A stretch of 64,000 bases of DNA from Epiperipatus broadwayi. Its lineage: Eukaryota; Onychophora; Udeonychophora; Euonychophora; Peripatidae. A program made the position numbers and the translations under genes. Each line of letters opens with the position of its first letter. Within the stretch, counting starts at the first letter, position 1. Location of the stretch: NCBI GenBank assembly GCA_028023455.1, contig JAQFVV010000036.1:2572452-2636451 (forward strand). Reading direction: 5' to 3'. This document shows positions 1 through 12,100 of the stretch, in pieces. Below the pieces are notes generated by a model. The model searched no databases and was not told the origin of the DNA. It worked only from the letters and a program-made list of their open reading frames with translations.

Positions 1-440
1 TCTTTTTAAGTTTTTGTTAAAAATTTAGTTTTAAAACTTTTTTCTTTTTTTTTTTTTTAGAAAGTTTTCTTTTAATAATTTTTCATCTGTGCGATTTTAT
101 ATATATAAAGTTTAGATGACTTTTAACTTTCAATTTTTAATTCTTAAAAAAAAAAATTTTATATACAAACTTTTCTTTTTAATGTCTAAATTTTTAAAAT
201 AAATAATGTAACTGCGTGTGTGCCCATTATGGCATGTGTTCCCGGTATATGGCATGTGTACCCGTTACCGGGCACACACAACGTTATATTATTTAGTTTT
301 AAAACTTTTTTCTTTTTTTTTTTTATAAAGTTTTCTTTTAATATTTTTTCATCTGTGCGATTTTATATATATAGAGTTTAGATGATTTTTAACTTTCAAT
401 TTTTAAAATAAATAATGTAACGGCATGTGTGCCCATTACA
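1..440. repeat. imperfect tandem duplication, about 268 bp period
   Basis: A segment starting TTTAGTTTTAAAAC, running through a T-tract and CATCTGTGCGATTTTATATATA to TTTAACTTTCAATTTTT, occurs at about 24-136 and again at about 292-400. The following AATAATGTAAC..TGTGTGCCCATTA also occurs twice (about 201 and 411). Between the copies lie short GGCATGTGT.CCCG sub-repeats (about 230-270). The second unit lacks roughly 55 bp present in the first. No coding potential is visible; this looks like a minisatellite-style duplication. Confidence 0.75.
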
Positions 441-781
441 ATATTTATATATATCCAAAATCATGCATCTTCTAATTATTACACACACAGTGTGAAATAT
501 ATATATATATATATATATTAAAGATATCTTATGCAATAGTATTATACCTATTTGCCAGGTCTACAACCTATGTTCAAATCCAAATCAATTGTTTAAACAG
601 GCTTAATTGTTTTGTTTAAGATATCTTATTTAGTTAACCATCTAATAATTAATGGAAAATGTATATGTAGTTAGCTATTCTTAGCTAAAAAAAAAAAAAA
701 ATAAGAATGAAAAATTGCTGAAAGTCACACCATACAACAGTTGAGAAACCTGATGAATACTAACTTCTCTTTACTATTCAT

Positions 782-1485
<704 letters not shown>

Positions 1486-2643
1486 CTAGTGTCTTGAATA
1501 GTCTTATTTGATATGACTTTATTTTTAACAAATAAATCATTTAAAATTTCCATTTTTAATAATATTCATTAAATTCATAATTTCAAAAAATAAAAGAAAT
1601 TTTTAAAATGATGTATGAATTTTGAAATAATTCAAATAGCAATAAAGTGAAATGAATTATAAAAATAAAAAAAATTGTTTTAGATTTTTAGGTTAAAAAA
1701 TGTTTTTCAACATATAATAAATAATTTCACACTGTTTTTATTAATAGCACTAACTTTAAAAAATGTGTTCAAGTAATAGCAAAAAATAACAGCTATAGTC
1801 TTTCAAGGAAGCATTTCCCTTTTTTTGCTGCTAATCACTTTATGTTTTAAGATTATTAAATTTTTATTGACTTATTTTCTGAAATAAAATTTAATGTGAC
1901 CATAATATACTTATCAAAATATAAATATTTCATTTAATTTTACCAAAATCAATGGATAAACAACCTTGTGCATAAATTTACAATTTTCAACTTAAAAATT
2001 TAAAAAATGATGAGATATTACTATCTTTGATTTTATTTTACTTTTCTCTGAATTATATTGAAATTTAAGTATTTTAATTGGAATTAATATCAATCAAAAT
2101 ACATTTTACTTCAAGTGTGTGTTGTCAAACAAGCACAAACCCATCAATTGCAATGTTATTGCTGCACCAAACACATCCATGACCACACCCAAAAAGTTTA
2201 GTAGTTATATTTTAAAGATTAATATTTCCAAAACATTAGCCATTATAATTCTAATAAAAATCTTGGACATTTATACTATGTTACTTGGAGTTCTGCTCTG
2301 AAAGCATCTGTACGAAGAGAGAAAATGCTTAAATCAAGGAAATAAGTTTCCATCATTATCAAATACTAGATTATTCAGAAGAGAAAAAACTAAATATAAA
2401 CACCATGCAATAAACAACTCCAAGCATTAGTATATTAACACCTTTTAAAAAACTGTTAAAATAATACAGAGAGGTATGATAACAAAAATTCTGAATTCAA
2501 AATTTAAGGTAGCTATGCAACAACTGCATAATATATTAAATCAGTTATATTAAAAAATATTACAGAAATAATAAAGCTTAGATTTGAAGCTATTTTAACA
2601 TGATATAAAACAATGAATTTGACTTGAATATGTATGAAAATAC
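1486..2643. other. AT-rich spacer, nothing identified
   Basis: Mostly A/T-rich sequence with short homopolymers. I see no protein-family similarity, RNA gene or repeat structure. Confidence 0.5.
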
Positions 2644-2655
2644 AAAAGCAAAACT

Positions 2656-2962
2656 CACATGATCACCATTTCTTAAGCTTGCTCAAGCTGTTAAAACAGG
2701 CAAAACTCTCCATACAGTAGTAGTCATAGTAGTAGTTTTGTAATTAAATGGAGATAAAAGGTGTCTTCTGGATGGTTGTATTAGATCCTAAGATCTAGGT
2801 GCAGTGCTCTCAGATCCAAAGCTCCTTACTGATGAAAGCCACAAGCTAGAAACTAGTCTGGAGATATTGGCTGAGTAGGCCCTAGATAGAGATTTTATGC
2901 ACAAACCTTCTTGCATCCATTGATTACTTTGGCTTGCATTGAACGGCACTACTGCCTGTTTT
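2656..2962 (+). mobile_element. hammerhead-ribozyme retroposon, copy 1 (307 bp)
   Basis: The element starts CACATGATCACC and ends GCCTGTTTT. It is flanked by a 12-bp direct repeat AAAAGCAAAACT at 2644-2655 and 2963-2974, read as a target-site duplication. It shares with the other copies the leader (CTTAAGCTTGC, then TGTTAAAACAGGCAAAACTC), a central GATCCTAAGATCTAGGTGCAG block, one hammerhead motif, and a tail resembling CATCCATTGATTACT. It has no ORF of its own. The variable 12-16 bp duplications seen across the family point to retroposition, not to a cut-and-paste transposon. Confidence 0.8.
2814..2872 (+). ncRNA. hammerhead ribozyme motif, family 1 (copy 1)
   Basis: Type I hammerhead layout, 59 nt. 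The order is outer stem I ATCCAA, loop AGC, inner stem I TCCTTA, core CTGATGA, stem II AAGC-CACAA-GCTA, GAAAC, loop TA, GTC cleavage triplet (cleavage expected after C2858), then TGGAGA, TA, TTGGCT. Stem II carries an A-U pair where the other copies have G-C or G-U, a compensatory-type change that supports the fold. One mismatch lies in the inner and one in the outer stem I, so activity may be reduced. The pair next to the core is A opposed to A, unlike the usual G-C. Confidence 0.8.
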
Positions 2963-3003
2963 AAAAGCAAAACTGGATATATGAGAGCTACATCATCTGC
3001 CAA

Positions 3004-4824
3004 TGCAGAAAATATGGAATTAAGTTTGAAAATATCATTGTTTGTATATTTCTCATATTATTAACTGATAAATGAAGATTCACAGTATCTATAGGTTTCT
3101 ATGAGTAAAAATTAAATATATACATAATTTCAACATTTACTTATTAAAAATGACCATATTATATATTGAGGGAATATTATCCTTAATTCATTAAAAAAAT
3201 ATATTTGTTCTATATATTGTATTTTAAAGAAATATTATTGCTAAAATGAGAATATTAAAAATAAATTTGTCATGGGAAAAAATATAAATATAGTTGAAAT
3301 ATTTATCTATGTGTGGTCCTTATTAATATGATAGCAATAAAGTTTTGGCTGTATCCATTGTCCCTGTTGGCAGCCTCTAGTCCATCCTTACTATATAGAA
3401 GATGGAGATCTAGATAAAATATCAGAACTAAAATGTTAATAGCACCCCACACACACAAACACACACAAAAGAGAAAACTGGAAATTAAGTTCATATCTTT
3501 CATCTCTGACAATCTCTAATTTAACATGCTTAATTTCATAAAAAATATATTTCTCAAAAATTTAGAACATTGAAACAAATATATACTAAAGATCTATTTA
3601 CTGCTTTAGTAGTTAGCTATTAGGTCACTCATTATCCAATCAATGGCATATGAGATCCAAATAAAACTTCAGCTCTTTCAATTATACATACCTATACCCA
3701 GACGTATACACTAAAAAATTCACTTTATATACACTTCTATTTTATATAAATTCTAAATAAAGATTACATCTTTATTAAATATAAAGATCTATTTCCTATT
3801 TTAGTTTTGAAATATATATATATATGTTATTCATTCTTAGTAAAATTATTATTTAAAAAGAAAAGTAAGTTTTTATATTATTATTAGTGGTCTAGCTTTA
3901 TAAAGAAAAATACTTTTACTCCCCCCCCCTCTCGCCATCAACCTTCTAAAAAAGTTAATAAAAAAATTAATTTACCTATAACTTAAAATTTACATCAGCC
4001 AGTTCTTTCAACTATATAAAACAAATTGAATAAAATTCTGAATGGTTTATTTACTTTAAAAATTTTCCCATAATGCATTTGTAATTTTATGTATATTTTC
4101 TAATATAATAGAAAATTATTCATATTCTTTTAATTTTTTTTTTTTAAGAGAACACAATTCACTTTTAATGTAAAATATAAAAAAAAAGAATTAAGCAAGA
4201 AATGCTATGGTGACTTTAATTATAAGAATAATGGAATAAAGTTGTTAAAATTTAAAAATGTAAAAAATAAAAATGATTTAATAGCATGTCGTTTTCTGAT
4301 CCATTTTGAGAGAAATGAGGTATTAAGTGATCAAATCGGTAAAAAGAAAAAAGAAAAAGATATAACCTTATATCTATACGAAAAACATTATTAATTAATA
4401 TATTCTAAAATTAAAAGCTCTTAGCTTTTCAAAAGATAATTCTATTCTTATTCTAAAACTCAACTGTAAGATTCTTTTATTGTTTTTTTTAATAATACAT
4501 ATATTAAATAATTAGTGGTTGTACTGTAAAAAGATATGCAATGGATCAGGACATCCATTATTTTGATTTATCCCCCAGTATAAAAATTTCAGATCATCCT
4601 CTTCGCATGATCAGCCTTTTTTTTAAATCAGGTAAGAACTCTAACACATCTGGATTTCCACTTTATCATGGATAATCCAATATGTTTGCAGAAATTTTAA
4701 GTGTGACCTGTTTAATTTTAAAGATTATATTTAGTCACAATCAAATGAATATGTATATTGTATTTTAATGCTATTAAATGGAAATACTTAACTTCACCCT
4801 AATCACAAGATAAAGCAATCTTTT
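3004..4824. other. AT-rich spacer, nothing identified
   Basis: Contains short microsatellite tracts, an oligo-C run at 3921-3929 and an ACACACA tract near 3447-3467. No gene, RNA or family-level repeat was recognised. Confidence 0.5.
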
Positions 4825-4825
4825 T

Positions 4826-4922
4826 TGGTGGTCAAGAGGTCAGCGACGGCTGCTTTACAAGCAGTTGCCCTGGGATAGCAGGTTCACTTCCTGGCTGATG
4901 CTATGACACATGAGAAAAAAAA
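4826..4922 (+). mobile_element. tRNA-derived SINE, diverged
   Basis: A tRNA-like head has a box A-like GGTCAAGAGG, an anticodon-arm-like CTGCTTTACAAGCAG and a box B-like GGTTCACTTCC. It is followed by the family tail CTGATGCTATGACACATGAG and an A-run. The same tail follows the other SINE copies near 44 and 58 kb. RNA polymerase III transcription is expected for the family; this copy is diverged. Confidence 0.8.
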
Positions 4923-5364
4923 GCAACCTTTATTTGCAATTGTAATGATGTCTTGCATTATGGGTAATGCATTGTCATTGTTTTGCATTGTGTAAAATAT
5001 GTTGTGAAAGCTTTGAATTCTAATTAATGTGTTGCACCTATTTTCAATTACTGTATAATGTATTGTGGCTGTGTAAATGATAAAAGTATTTCATTTTATT
5101 TTATTTTCTACTGTGCTTAATTTGAAAAGGTTGTATAAGAAAATGAAATAATTTGATAGTTTATGCCAATTAAAAATTTGGCTAGATGTTTGTGTAAGTC
5201 AGGTAACTGGTGTACTTAAATTAATATTAAATTATATATTAAAATATAAATAATGAAAATTTACTTGATGAGTAATGGTTTTATATTCTTTGTTTTTGAA
5301 AAATTAAAATATCTATGTATTTAAGATAAAATTAATGTTCTATAACAATAATGATATTAATGTC

Positions 5365-5640
5365 ATCTATGTTATTTATTACTTTTACAATGCTTTTTTT
5401 ACAACCTAATATGACAGTTCCGACTGCCCCAGCAATCTTCTTCAGAACTTCTACTTATATCTCTAAATCTTATATAATGTTAACATTATCTATGTTATTT
5501 ATTACTTTTACAATGCTTTTTTTTACAACCTAATATGACAGATTTAGAGATATAAGTAGAAGTTTTGTTGCTGGGGCAATTGAAACTGTCATATTAAGTT
5601 GTAAAAAAGCATTGTAAAAGTAATAAATAATATTAACATT
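5365..5640. repeat. foldback with nested direct repeat
   Basis: A 53-bp block (ATCTATGTTATTTATTAC through CCTAATATGACAG) occurs at about 5365-5417 and again at about 5488-5541, and inverted at about 5585-5635. The segment CCAGCAA..CTTCTACTTATATCTCTAAATC at about 5432-5471 is also inverted at about 5541-5575. The order is D-X-D-X'-D', so the region can fold into a long hairpin. No TIR-type superfamily signature was recognised. Confidence 0.8.
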
Positions 5641-6200
5641 ATATGAATTTGGCAATGCAATAGAAAATATAAAGTTATTACAGTAATGATGACTATTGTA
5701 ACAGTGTTATAGTAACTAGTAAGATACTTCAAATTAATAGATAATATAATAGCCAAAAATAAAAGCTTCATAATTAATCAAGTCAGTCCTTCAATGCTAA
5801 TTTTATTTGATTATCTACTTTTATCAACTAGAAAAAAATATGCCAAACAAATAATGGTCAATTAATGGATATCAATAAAAAACAAATAGTATAATGCTTG
5901 GGGGTTTAATGAAACATTTTATTACAGAAAGTGGCAGCCCTAAAACTGCAATCCACAGTCATTAGCTTCATAATTCATTACTCTACAAAAAATTAAACAA
6001 AGCATGACAATGAAATCCAACTGGGGGTTTTATATTTAAGAAATAAAAATAAACATCACATGACCACCACTTCTTAAGCTTGTGTATAACTGATGTTAAA
6101 ACAGGCAAAACTCACTATACGTATTGCCACACACAGCAAGCTAGAGTAATCAGTGGATGCCAGAAGGCTTGTGCATAAAATCCCCATCTAGTGCCTACTC

Positions 6201-6259
6201 ATCCAATATCCCCAGACTAGTCTCTGGCTTGTGGCCTTTGTCGGTGAGGAGCCTTGGAT
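6201..6259 (-). ncRNA. hammerhead ribozyme motif, family 1, inactivated (copy 2a)
   Basis: On the minus strand the full stem I is retained (ATCCAA and TTGGAT outer, TCCTCA and TGGGGA inner), with stem II GGC/GCC and the GTC site. The core reads CCGACAA where CTGACGA is expected, and GAGAC where GAAAC is expected. Those changes hit invariant positions, so this copy should be catalytically dead. All are transition-type changes, as expected of decay. Confidence 0.75.
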
Positions 6260-6331
6260 CTGAGAGCACTGCACCTAGATTTTAGGATCAAATGTAAACC
6301 TCCAGCAGCCACTTTTACCTCCACTTAACTA

Positions 6332-6375
6332 CTGATGAAGGCCACAAGCCAGAAACTAGTCTGGGGATATTGGAT
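6332..6375 (+). ncRNA. hammerhead ribozyme motif lacking 5' stem I strand (copy 2b)
   Basis: Core CTGATGA, stem II AGGC-CACAA-GCCA, GAAAC, TA, GTC and the 3' stem I strand TGGGGA-TA-TTGGAT are all intact. The sequence before the core (CACTTAACTA) does not pair with the 3' strand. The 5' half of stem I was lost at the inversion junction of the foldback, so this copy cannot form the complete ribozyme alone. Confidence 0.75.
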
Positions 6376-6491
6376 GAGTAGGCACTAGATGGGGATTTTA
6401 TACACAAGCCTTCTGGCATCCATTGATTATTCTAGCTTGCTGTGTGTGGCAATACGTATAGTGAGTTTTGCCTGTTTTAAGAAATAAAAAT

Positions 6492-7310
6492 GTGGGGAAT
6501 TCAGAAATTAATTAAGTTAATCTGCACTACTTAATTAATTTCTGGACCCTTCCCCATTATATATTCTTTATATACACTTTTCACCCACATTTTGCAGCTA
6601 TATTGCTATGATTATGCTATGGTTATATAGATATTGAAACATGCTTAGCAAACTATACTAAGAGTATAAGAATTATCTTTGAAGCTTTTGCTTATTTTTC
6701 ACTTCATATAAGAATTTCATTTTAAGCTTTTCTTTGTTTCCACTTCCAAGTTTTTAATCAAAATTATAATTTGCATAAAAAAAGTTAAAAAGTACAATTA
6801 AATTACAAAGTAACATGGACTCGCAACATAAAAACAAGATGTTATTTAAGACTTGCATGTCAATATGTGTTCTAGTGGAAATAATTACTTTTCTGGAAAT
6901 GTGCTCAAAATATAAAATACTTTTGAATTGCTATAAGGTAAATGTAAATAATGCAATCCACAACTGTGACAAAATTCTAGCCCAATAGCAAATGCTTCTA
7001 TTAATAATATCATTAAAGGATGCAAAAGAGTTCTGAAAAGAGAAGCAACAAAAACACAAAATCTTCTAAATACAAGACATTCTCATTCATATAACTGATG
7101 GGTGCAATGTCATCACTTTAAAGTTAAAATCTAAATATGCAAAAAAATTAATATTCCTAGTAAAAAAACAAGGAATACAAATAGAATGTCTTGCCACTTA
7201 CAGCTCTCATAACTTAACCAATGATATTCCACCTGATAATGTTAAGATAATATTAGAATCTAGATTGTGGTTCATCCATGACAGTTGGAAGCACCCTGTG
7301 ATGGAAGTCA
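6492..7310. other. AT-rich spacer, nothing identified
   Basis: A short local palindrome around AATTAATTAAG / CTTAATTAATT (about 6500-6545) is visible. I recognise nothing else. Confidence 0.45.
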
Positions 7311-7530
7311 TCATGTGTACTGGTCAGAATTGTATGTTCGTCTAACAAGAGCTAGCATCTAGGCAAAAGTACCTTGAGTCCAATCATGTGCAAGATACAT
7401 AATTCAGGAACAATCATGAACTCTGCCCTCTTGCCTATTTTCCAGATCTATAACATTATGAACAACATTTCTGATGATAACAAATGAAATTTTATTCATT
7501 CCTGCCCCGGAGCAACAGTGAAAAAACAAG
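7311..7530. repeat. dispersed repeat, partner of 61634-61840
   Basis: Shares an ordered series of blocks with 61634-61840: TACTGGTCA.AAT.GTATG, AACAAGA, GCAAAAGTACCT, AATC, ATCATG..C.AGATAC, CAGGA.CAATC, CTTGCCTATT or TTTGCCTATT, ATGAACAACA, GATGATA. Identity by eye is about 65-75%. No ORF and no pol III box is clear, so the class is unknown; it may be a retroelement fragment or an untranslated region of one. Confidence 0.65.
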
Positions 7531-7534
7531 AGAT

Positions 7535-9930
7535 CTACAGGGAATTATAATACTACTAGGCTTCAAACCCCAGCCCCCAACAGAATCAAATAGCTTAAGA
7601 TTATATTTAGACTTTTCATAAAATTCATTAATAAATCTGGAAATTGGCCTAAGGTCAATGGAAATGAGCTATATATAACGCAGTCTAATTAACGATGTGT
7701 ATGCATAAATGAAGAGGCAAAGCAAAATTGAATACTAATTATATGGTTAATAATTTAATATTAATTAGAAAAATGAATAAACAAATAATGTACAATTTAA
7801 TAAACAGTCACAAATCTATTTATATATATCACCAATGAAATTATGGGTTTCACTTGATTATTAATGCTGATTTGTGTATTGAAAAATTATATAATAGAAT
7901 ATAAGTTACTGATTAAATAATACACAAATCTGCGATTGGATACAATGATTCAAAAAAAAATGTACAGATAGTCAAAAGATGCGGATTAATATGCTAACAG
8001 TAGATACCAATTTTACCATATTATAACTTGGACACTATGATTATTTTTATGAAAAATAAATGACCTTAAAAAATAGATAAATGGGATATAACTTACATCA
8101 GTTTATTATGGTTCATTTGAACCACACATGAAAATATTGTATAATTTACATTATTTACTTAAACAGTCATTAGACTATAAAATGTTCAAACAGAAAAGTT
8201 ATTTGTATTTTATTCTATTCTTTTCTGACTGGAAGTTTATTTAAACATTGCTTTATTTGTTAGCACCGTAGAACATTGTCTCAATGAGAGGGCAGGTAGC
8301 TTAAATAAGCTTTAAAATGACATTCACTAACTTATAATATAAACGAAAATATGAGACAGATTTAGAAATCATGGCATTATGTCTTACAGATTTAAAATGG
8401 GCAAATATAAAAAATATTAAACAAGAATCGCAGTGCTGCCTAAAGTAATAACGCTAGAAAAGGTTGAGTCCATTTTAGGATGAATGTTTCATCAATTTTA
8501 TAAGAATATGAAATGTGCCTGTACATGTGACAGGTCAGCATTTGAAAAAATGGTATCGCATAAGAACATCATGGCCTGTTTTGCAGTACTAACCCATGCA
8601 GAGCCTAAATGACCACCTGACAATATCCTGAAGTTGGTGCTTCCAAACCCTGATATGCCATAAGTAAAATAATCCCATCCCTCCAGGTTTTAAGTTTGAC
8701 AAAGCAAAATGAGGAAATTTTGTAACATTATCTAAGCCAAGCAACGCTAATAATAAAAATAAATCAGGTTCTTAATAATGCTGATATGTGGATTAAGGCC
8801 CTCATAATTTAATAGAATCTAGCGTAATGATATGAAATAATTTGATCCCTCTCAAAAGGTACGGAAATGACCTTTAATATTAGTTAGGATGTCACAACAT
8901 AAAAGAGGGAATAAGGTTCCCCTCATTAAACAAATATATACGCTAACTAGTAATTAATTCCATAAATAATTACCATGCTATATGGCATGATGGGGTAGGT
9001 CATTAAGTTTACTTTAAAATATACTATGAAAATAAAATCAATAGCGTAAATATGGTAATAAAGTGACATATTAAATGTAGCAACAAATAATCTGCCACTA
9101 AGCAAATAGAATAACTTAAAAATATTATTCAATCAAGCAAACATTTAGTTAGGTAAGAAAGCTTACATTTATGATTTAACATCCCATAATATCGAGGATA
9201 TCTAATATAAGAAAATTTAATATCAGTTCGCTCGATTGAACTATTAGCATATTAAATTAAATCATACAAAATTTATAATATTAAAAATAAAAGTTTGCCA
9301 CAATTAAAATATTAAAAATAAAAATTGTGAAACCCATTAAAGAAATACATTTAAAAAATAAAGTTATAGATTTGTGCATTAGATTTTTATAACAGAAAGT
9401 CATTACGTTATAGAATGGTTACAATTAGCATTACAACATCATTTTTAAATAAAAGCATTATATTACAAATAATTTAGATTTTAAAATGAAAGTTTTGAAA
9501 GAGTTCATATTAGTGGCATGATTAGGATTTACCTTCCATTTCCTGATGTCTTGACATATGTACGGATTGGAATGTGTAAAATTATAAATGATGAAATCAT
9601 GGTTAGCAAGGCAAAGTTTTGAAAAATAATGGCTGGCATCTTGAAATAGTTATTACAGCATTTAAATTAGGCAGTCCATAAGTGGAGATGGCAGATTAGC
9701 ATAGCAGTATGGAAATGATTTTTGGAGAAGAAAGGGGAAGTAAATCTAGTCCCTCTACTCCGGATTCATATTTCAAAATTTAAATTGACATCGGTCCATT
9801 CTACAACACTGTTTAAAATGGAAAACTCAGAGAGCTAGCCTAAAATTTCAGCTCCATTTATATGTAAGCAAGATCTTCTCGAATATTTTCTGTTTCTGCT
9901 TGACTGAGGCCTGGATGTCCATTAAGTAGC
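7535..9930. other. AT-rich spacer, nothing identified
   Basis: About 2.4 kb. The 8560-8700 and 9700-9920 parts are somewhat richer in G+C and could be old repeats, but I recognise no family or coding frame. Confidence 0.45.
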
Positions 9931-10518
9931 CTGAATGCACTTATTGTTTATTTTAACAATAATGCAAGAAGTTCTAGAGAGTATTGTTTTAATCTATTTC
10001 GAGAATGGAAATAGATTTAAAAGATATAATTTTCATTTAACATTTTGTTTGCTAAGGGATTTTAATTTATTAATTATCATTTTTAAGTTAAATCTAGAAT
10101 ATTCTTTAATTTATGAGTTTCAGAGTTATTTTAATTACTCTCTAAAACTTTCTTTGGTATTGCATCATAAAATGAAATACGCAAACTATAAAATAAATAT
10201 ACATAATATTTAATAACGAAAAATATATTTTTATCAATAATATATTTTTGCAATCTTGAACACACATACATGATTATTTAAAGGGAATAAAAATTTAAAT
10301 ATTTCCGACTTAAGATTATTAAATATTCTTTTATAATAAAACGTTTAACATGTGAAAGTACAAAAACAAAGAAGGGTTTTAAAATTTGTATGTGTATCCT
10401 TTCACTCTCTAGTGATTTAACACACATATAGCTGGATTTAAACCTCTGATTCAAGGTCTTGAATCGCCAGACAGTGAAGCAAAAATTTGTGTAATATATT
10501 TTCAGTTTCACATGGTCA

Positions 10519-12100
10519 TTGAAACAAAATTCTCAGATACATAGAGACAGGATTATTGAGAAAATTTCACAAATGACTAGGCACAAATCAATTAAAGCAA
10601 TGAATAATACCTGGATGAAATATATAAAAGTTACCAAGCACTACCTAGAAGTCAATCAAATTATTTGTATAAAAGAGAATAAGGAAAACAGATTAGTATT
10701 ATTAGATAAGAATATCTGCCCAAAATTAATATACAAATCAATAAGTTAAATTTCAAACTGATACAATTATACAACCTAAAAAGAAACAAAGAGAAATTTA
10801 TTTTGCTAATCATCAGAATGTTTTCAATAATGAAAAACAAATATTTTACATTTTATCCATTGGCAGCAATACCCTCTAGAATGTTTGTGAAGGCCAAATT
10901 ATGTAAAAGCAACCATCCTGAGGTTAATGATTGACTTTGGAAGAGCCTACTATTACAATGCCATAAAAATGATAAATGACTGACATATTGATCAATATGG
11001 ATATGGCTTATTTACAATTAAATTATTTTTTTAATGTGTTCACAAAATTAAAAATGCAATCAGTATAAACTTTCAGCATTAGATATCACAGAATTATATG
11101 GATCTATATCTTCAAAACAATCAATTGAGATAATTAATGATGTGATACTGAATTCTGATTACCCATCCATGAGAATCAACTTTATTATTAATTGTCTTAA
11201 TTGGATTAATGAAGACATAACCATCCTTCCTAATGGATGTTATTATACAATGAAAAATGGCTGGACAATCAGACTGTTTACTAGTGGCATAATATCTAGT
11301 ATTGTATTAAACTGTGTCAAAACAGAAGCTCTCCTAAAACATTTCCAACTCACACCTGGGATTATATTCATAAGAAATATGACAATTGTATCTGTGCTCC
11401 TAAGCCTCAAATCAATAATATAAAACATGAACTAGCAGAAAAATCTTTACTGAATTGGATCATTGAGACTGAAGTCTATAAAAAGAAATGAAATTCCTCA
11501 ACTTGTATATTCAGAGGGACAGTATCCAATTAAACTATAAAATGATAATGAAACTCATTCAGGTTAGAGGTATCATACACCCTGAAGCTTTAATCCCCAA
11601 TTCACATAAATACATAGCTCTGGAAGCATTTTTATGCAGAAACTTAAGACTGTGCAGATTTGAACCAGATCATAAATCTAATATTGACAATTATATCAAA
11701 AACTTATGCCAATATGGATACAAATACAGAACTTTCATTAATATTGTTAATAGATTTTATACCAAAACCATTCAGAGCTATTCCAATCGATGTTAAATCC
11801 TGGATATCTCTACAAAACATTCCCAATGTGTCCAGAAGTATAAGCAACATTTTCTCAGAAACATAAAGAATCTCATTTTGTAGTCCATCAACTCTAAACT
11901 GTTTAATTAATAATTCCAATGACAAATTTCCTCTGAACAGACCCCCCCCAAATTGTGTACAATATTTCCCACAAACTTGCTAATTGCAATGCAATTCATT
12001 TTGAAAAATCTCACAGCACCTTGGCAACAAGAGTTGCCCAGCACCAATGTCTATATAACAAACCAAGAACAAGTCTGACTATAAATCCATATTTGTAGAT
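10519..12100 (+). pseudogene. Penelope-like retroelement RT and GIY-YIG endonuclease, decayed
   Basis: Successive plus-strand frames resemble a Penelope-like element protein in the right order. At 10519-10749 lies a segment with KENRLVLLDKNI, like the 'KADKGN..V.LDK' region. At about 11070-11145 is LDITELYGSI..KQSIEIIND, matching RT motif A. At 11142-11423 are ILPNGCYYTMKNGW and SGIISSI, matching motif B surroundings, then RNMTIVSVL where the catalytic YVDDT is expected. At about 11590-11796 are HKYIALEAFLCRNLRLC and GYKYRTFINIVNRF, matching the thumb. At 11955-12095 are VYNIS, NCNAIHFEKS and LATRVAQH, matching the GIY-YIG domain. Such elements copy themselves through RT and an endonuclease nick. 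This copy has frameshifts, stops and no catalytic Asp-Asp, so it is inactive. The family call rests on motif order by eye. Confidence 0.78.

Larger units (their letters stand above)
6051..6475. mobile_element. hammerhead-ribozyme retroposon, inverted-pair copy 2 (425 bp)
   Basis: Flanked by a 16-bp direct repeat TTTAAGAAATAAAAAT at 6035-6050 and 6476-6491. Inside, two ribozyme-bearing arms face each other: about 6100-6235 and 6345-6475 are nearly perfect reverse complements (GAGTTTTGCC, CAATACGTAT, GCTTGTGTGTATAA-type ends). The left end keeps the family leader CATCACATGACCACC and CTTAAGCTTGTG. The inverted arrangement probably arose by a snap-back or template switch during copying. Confidence 0.85.
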
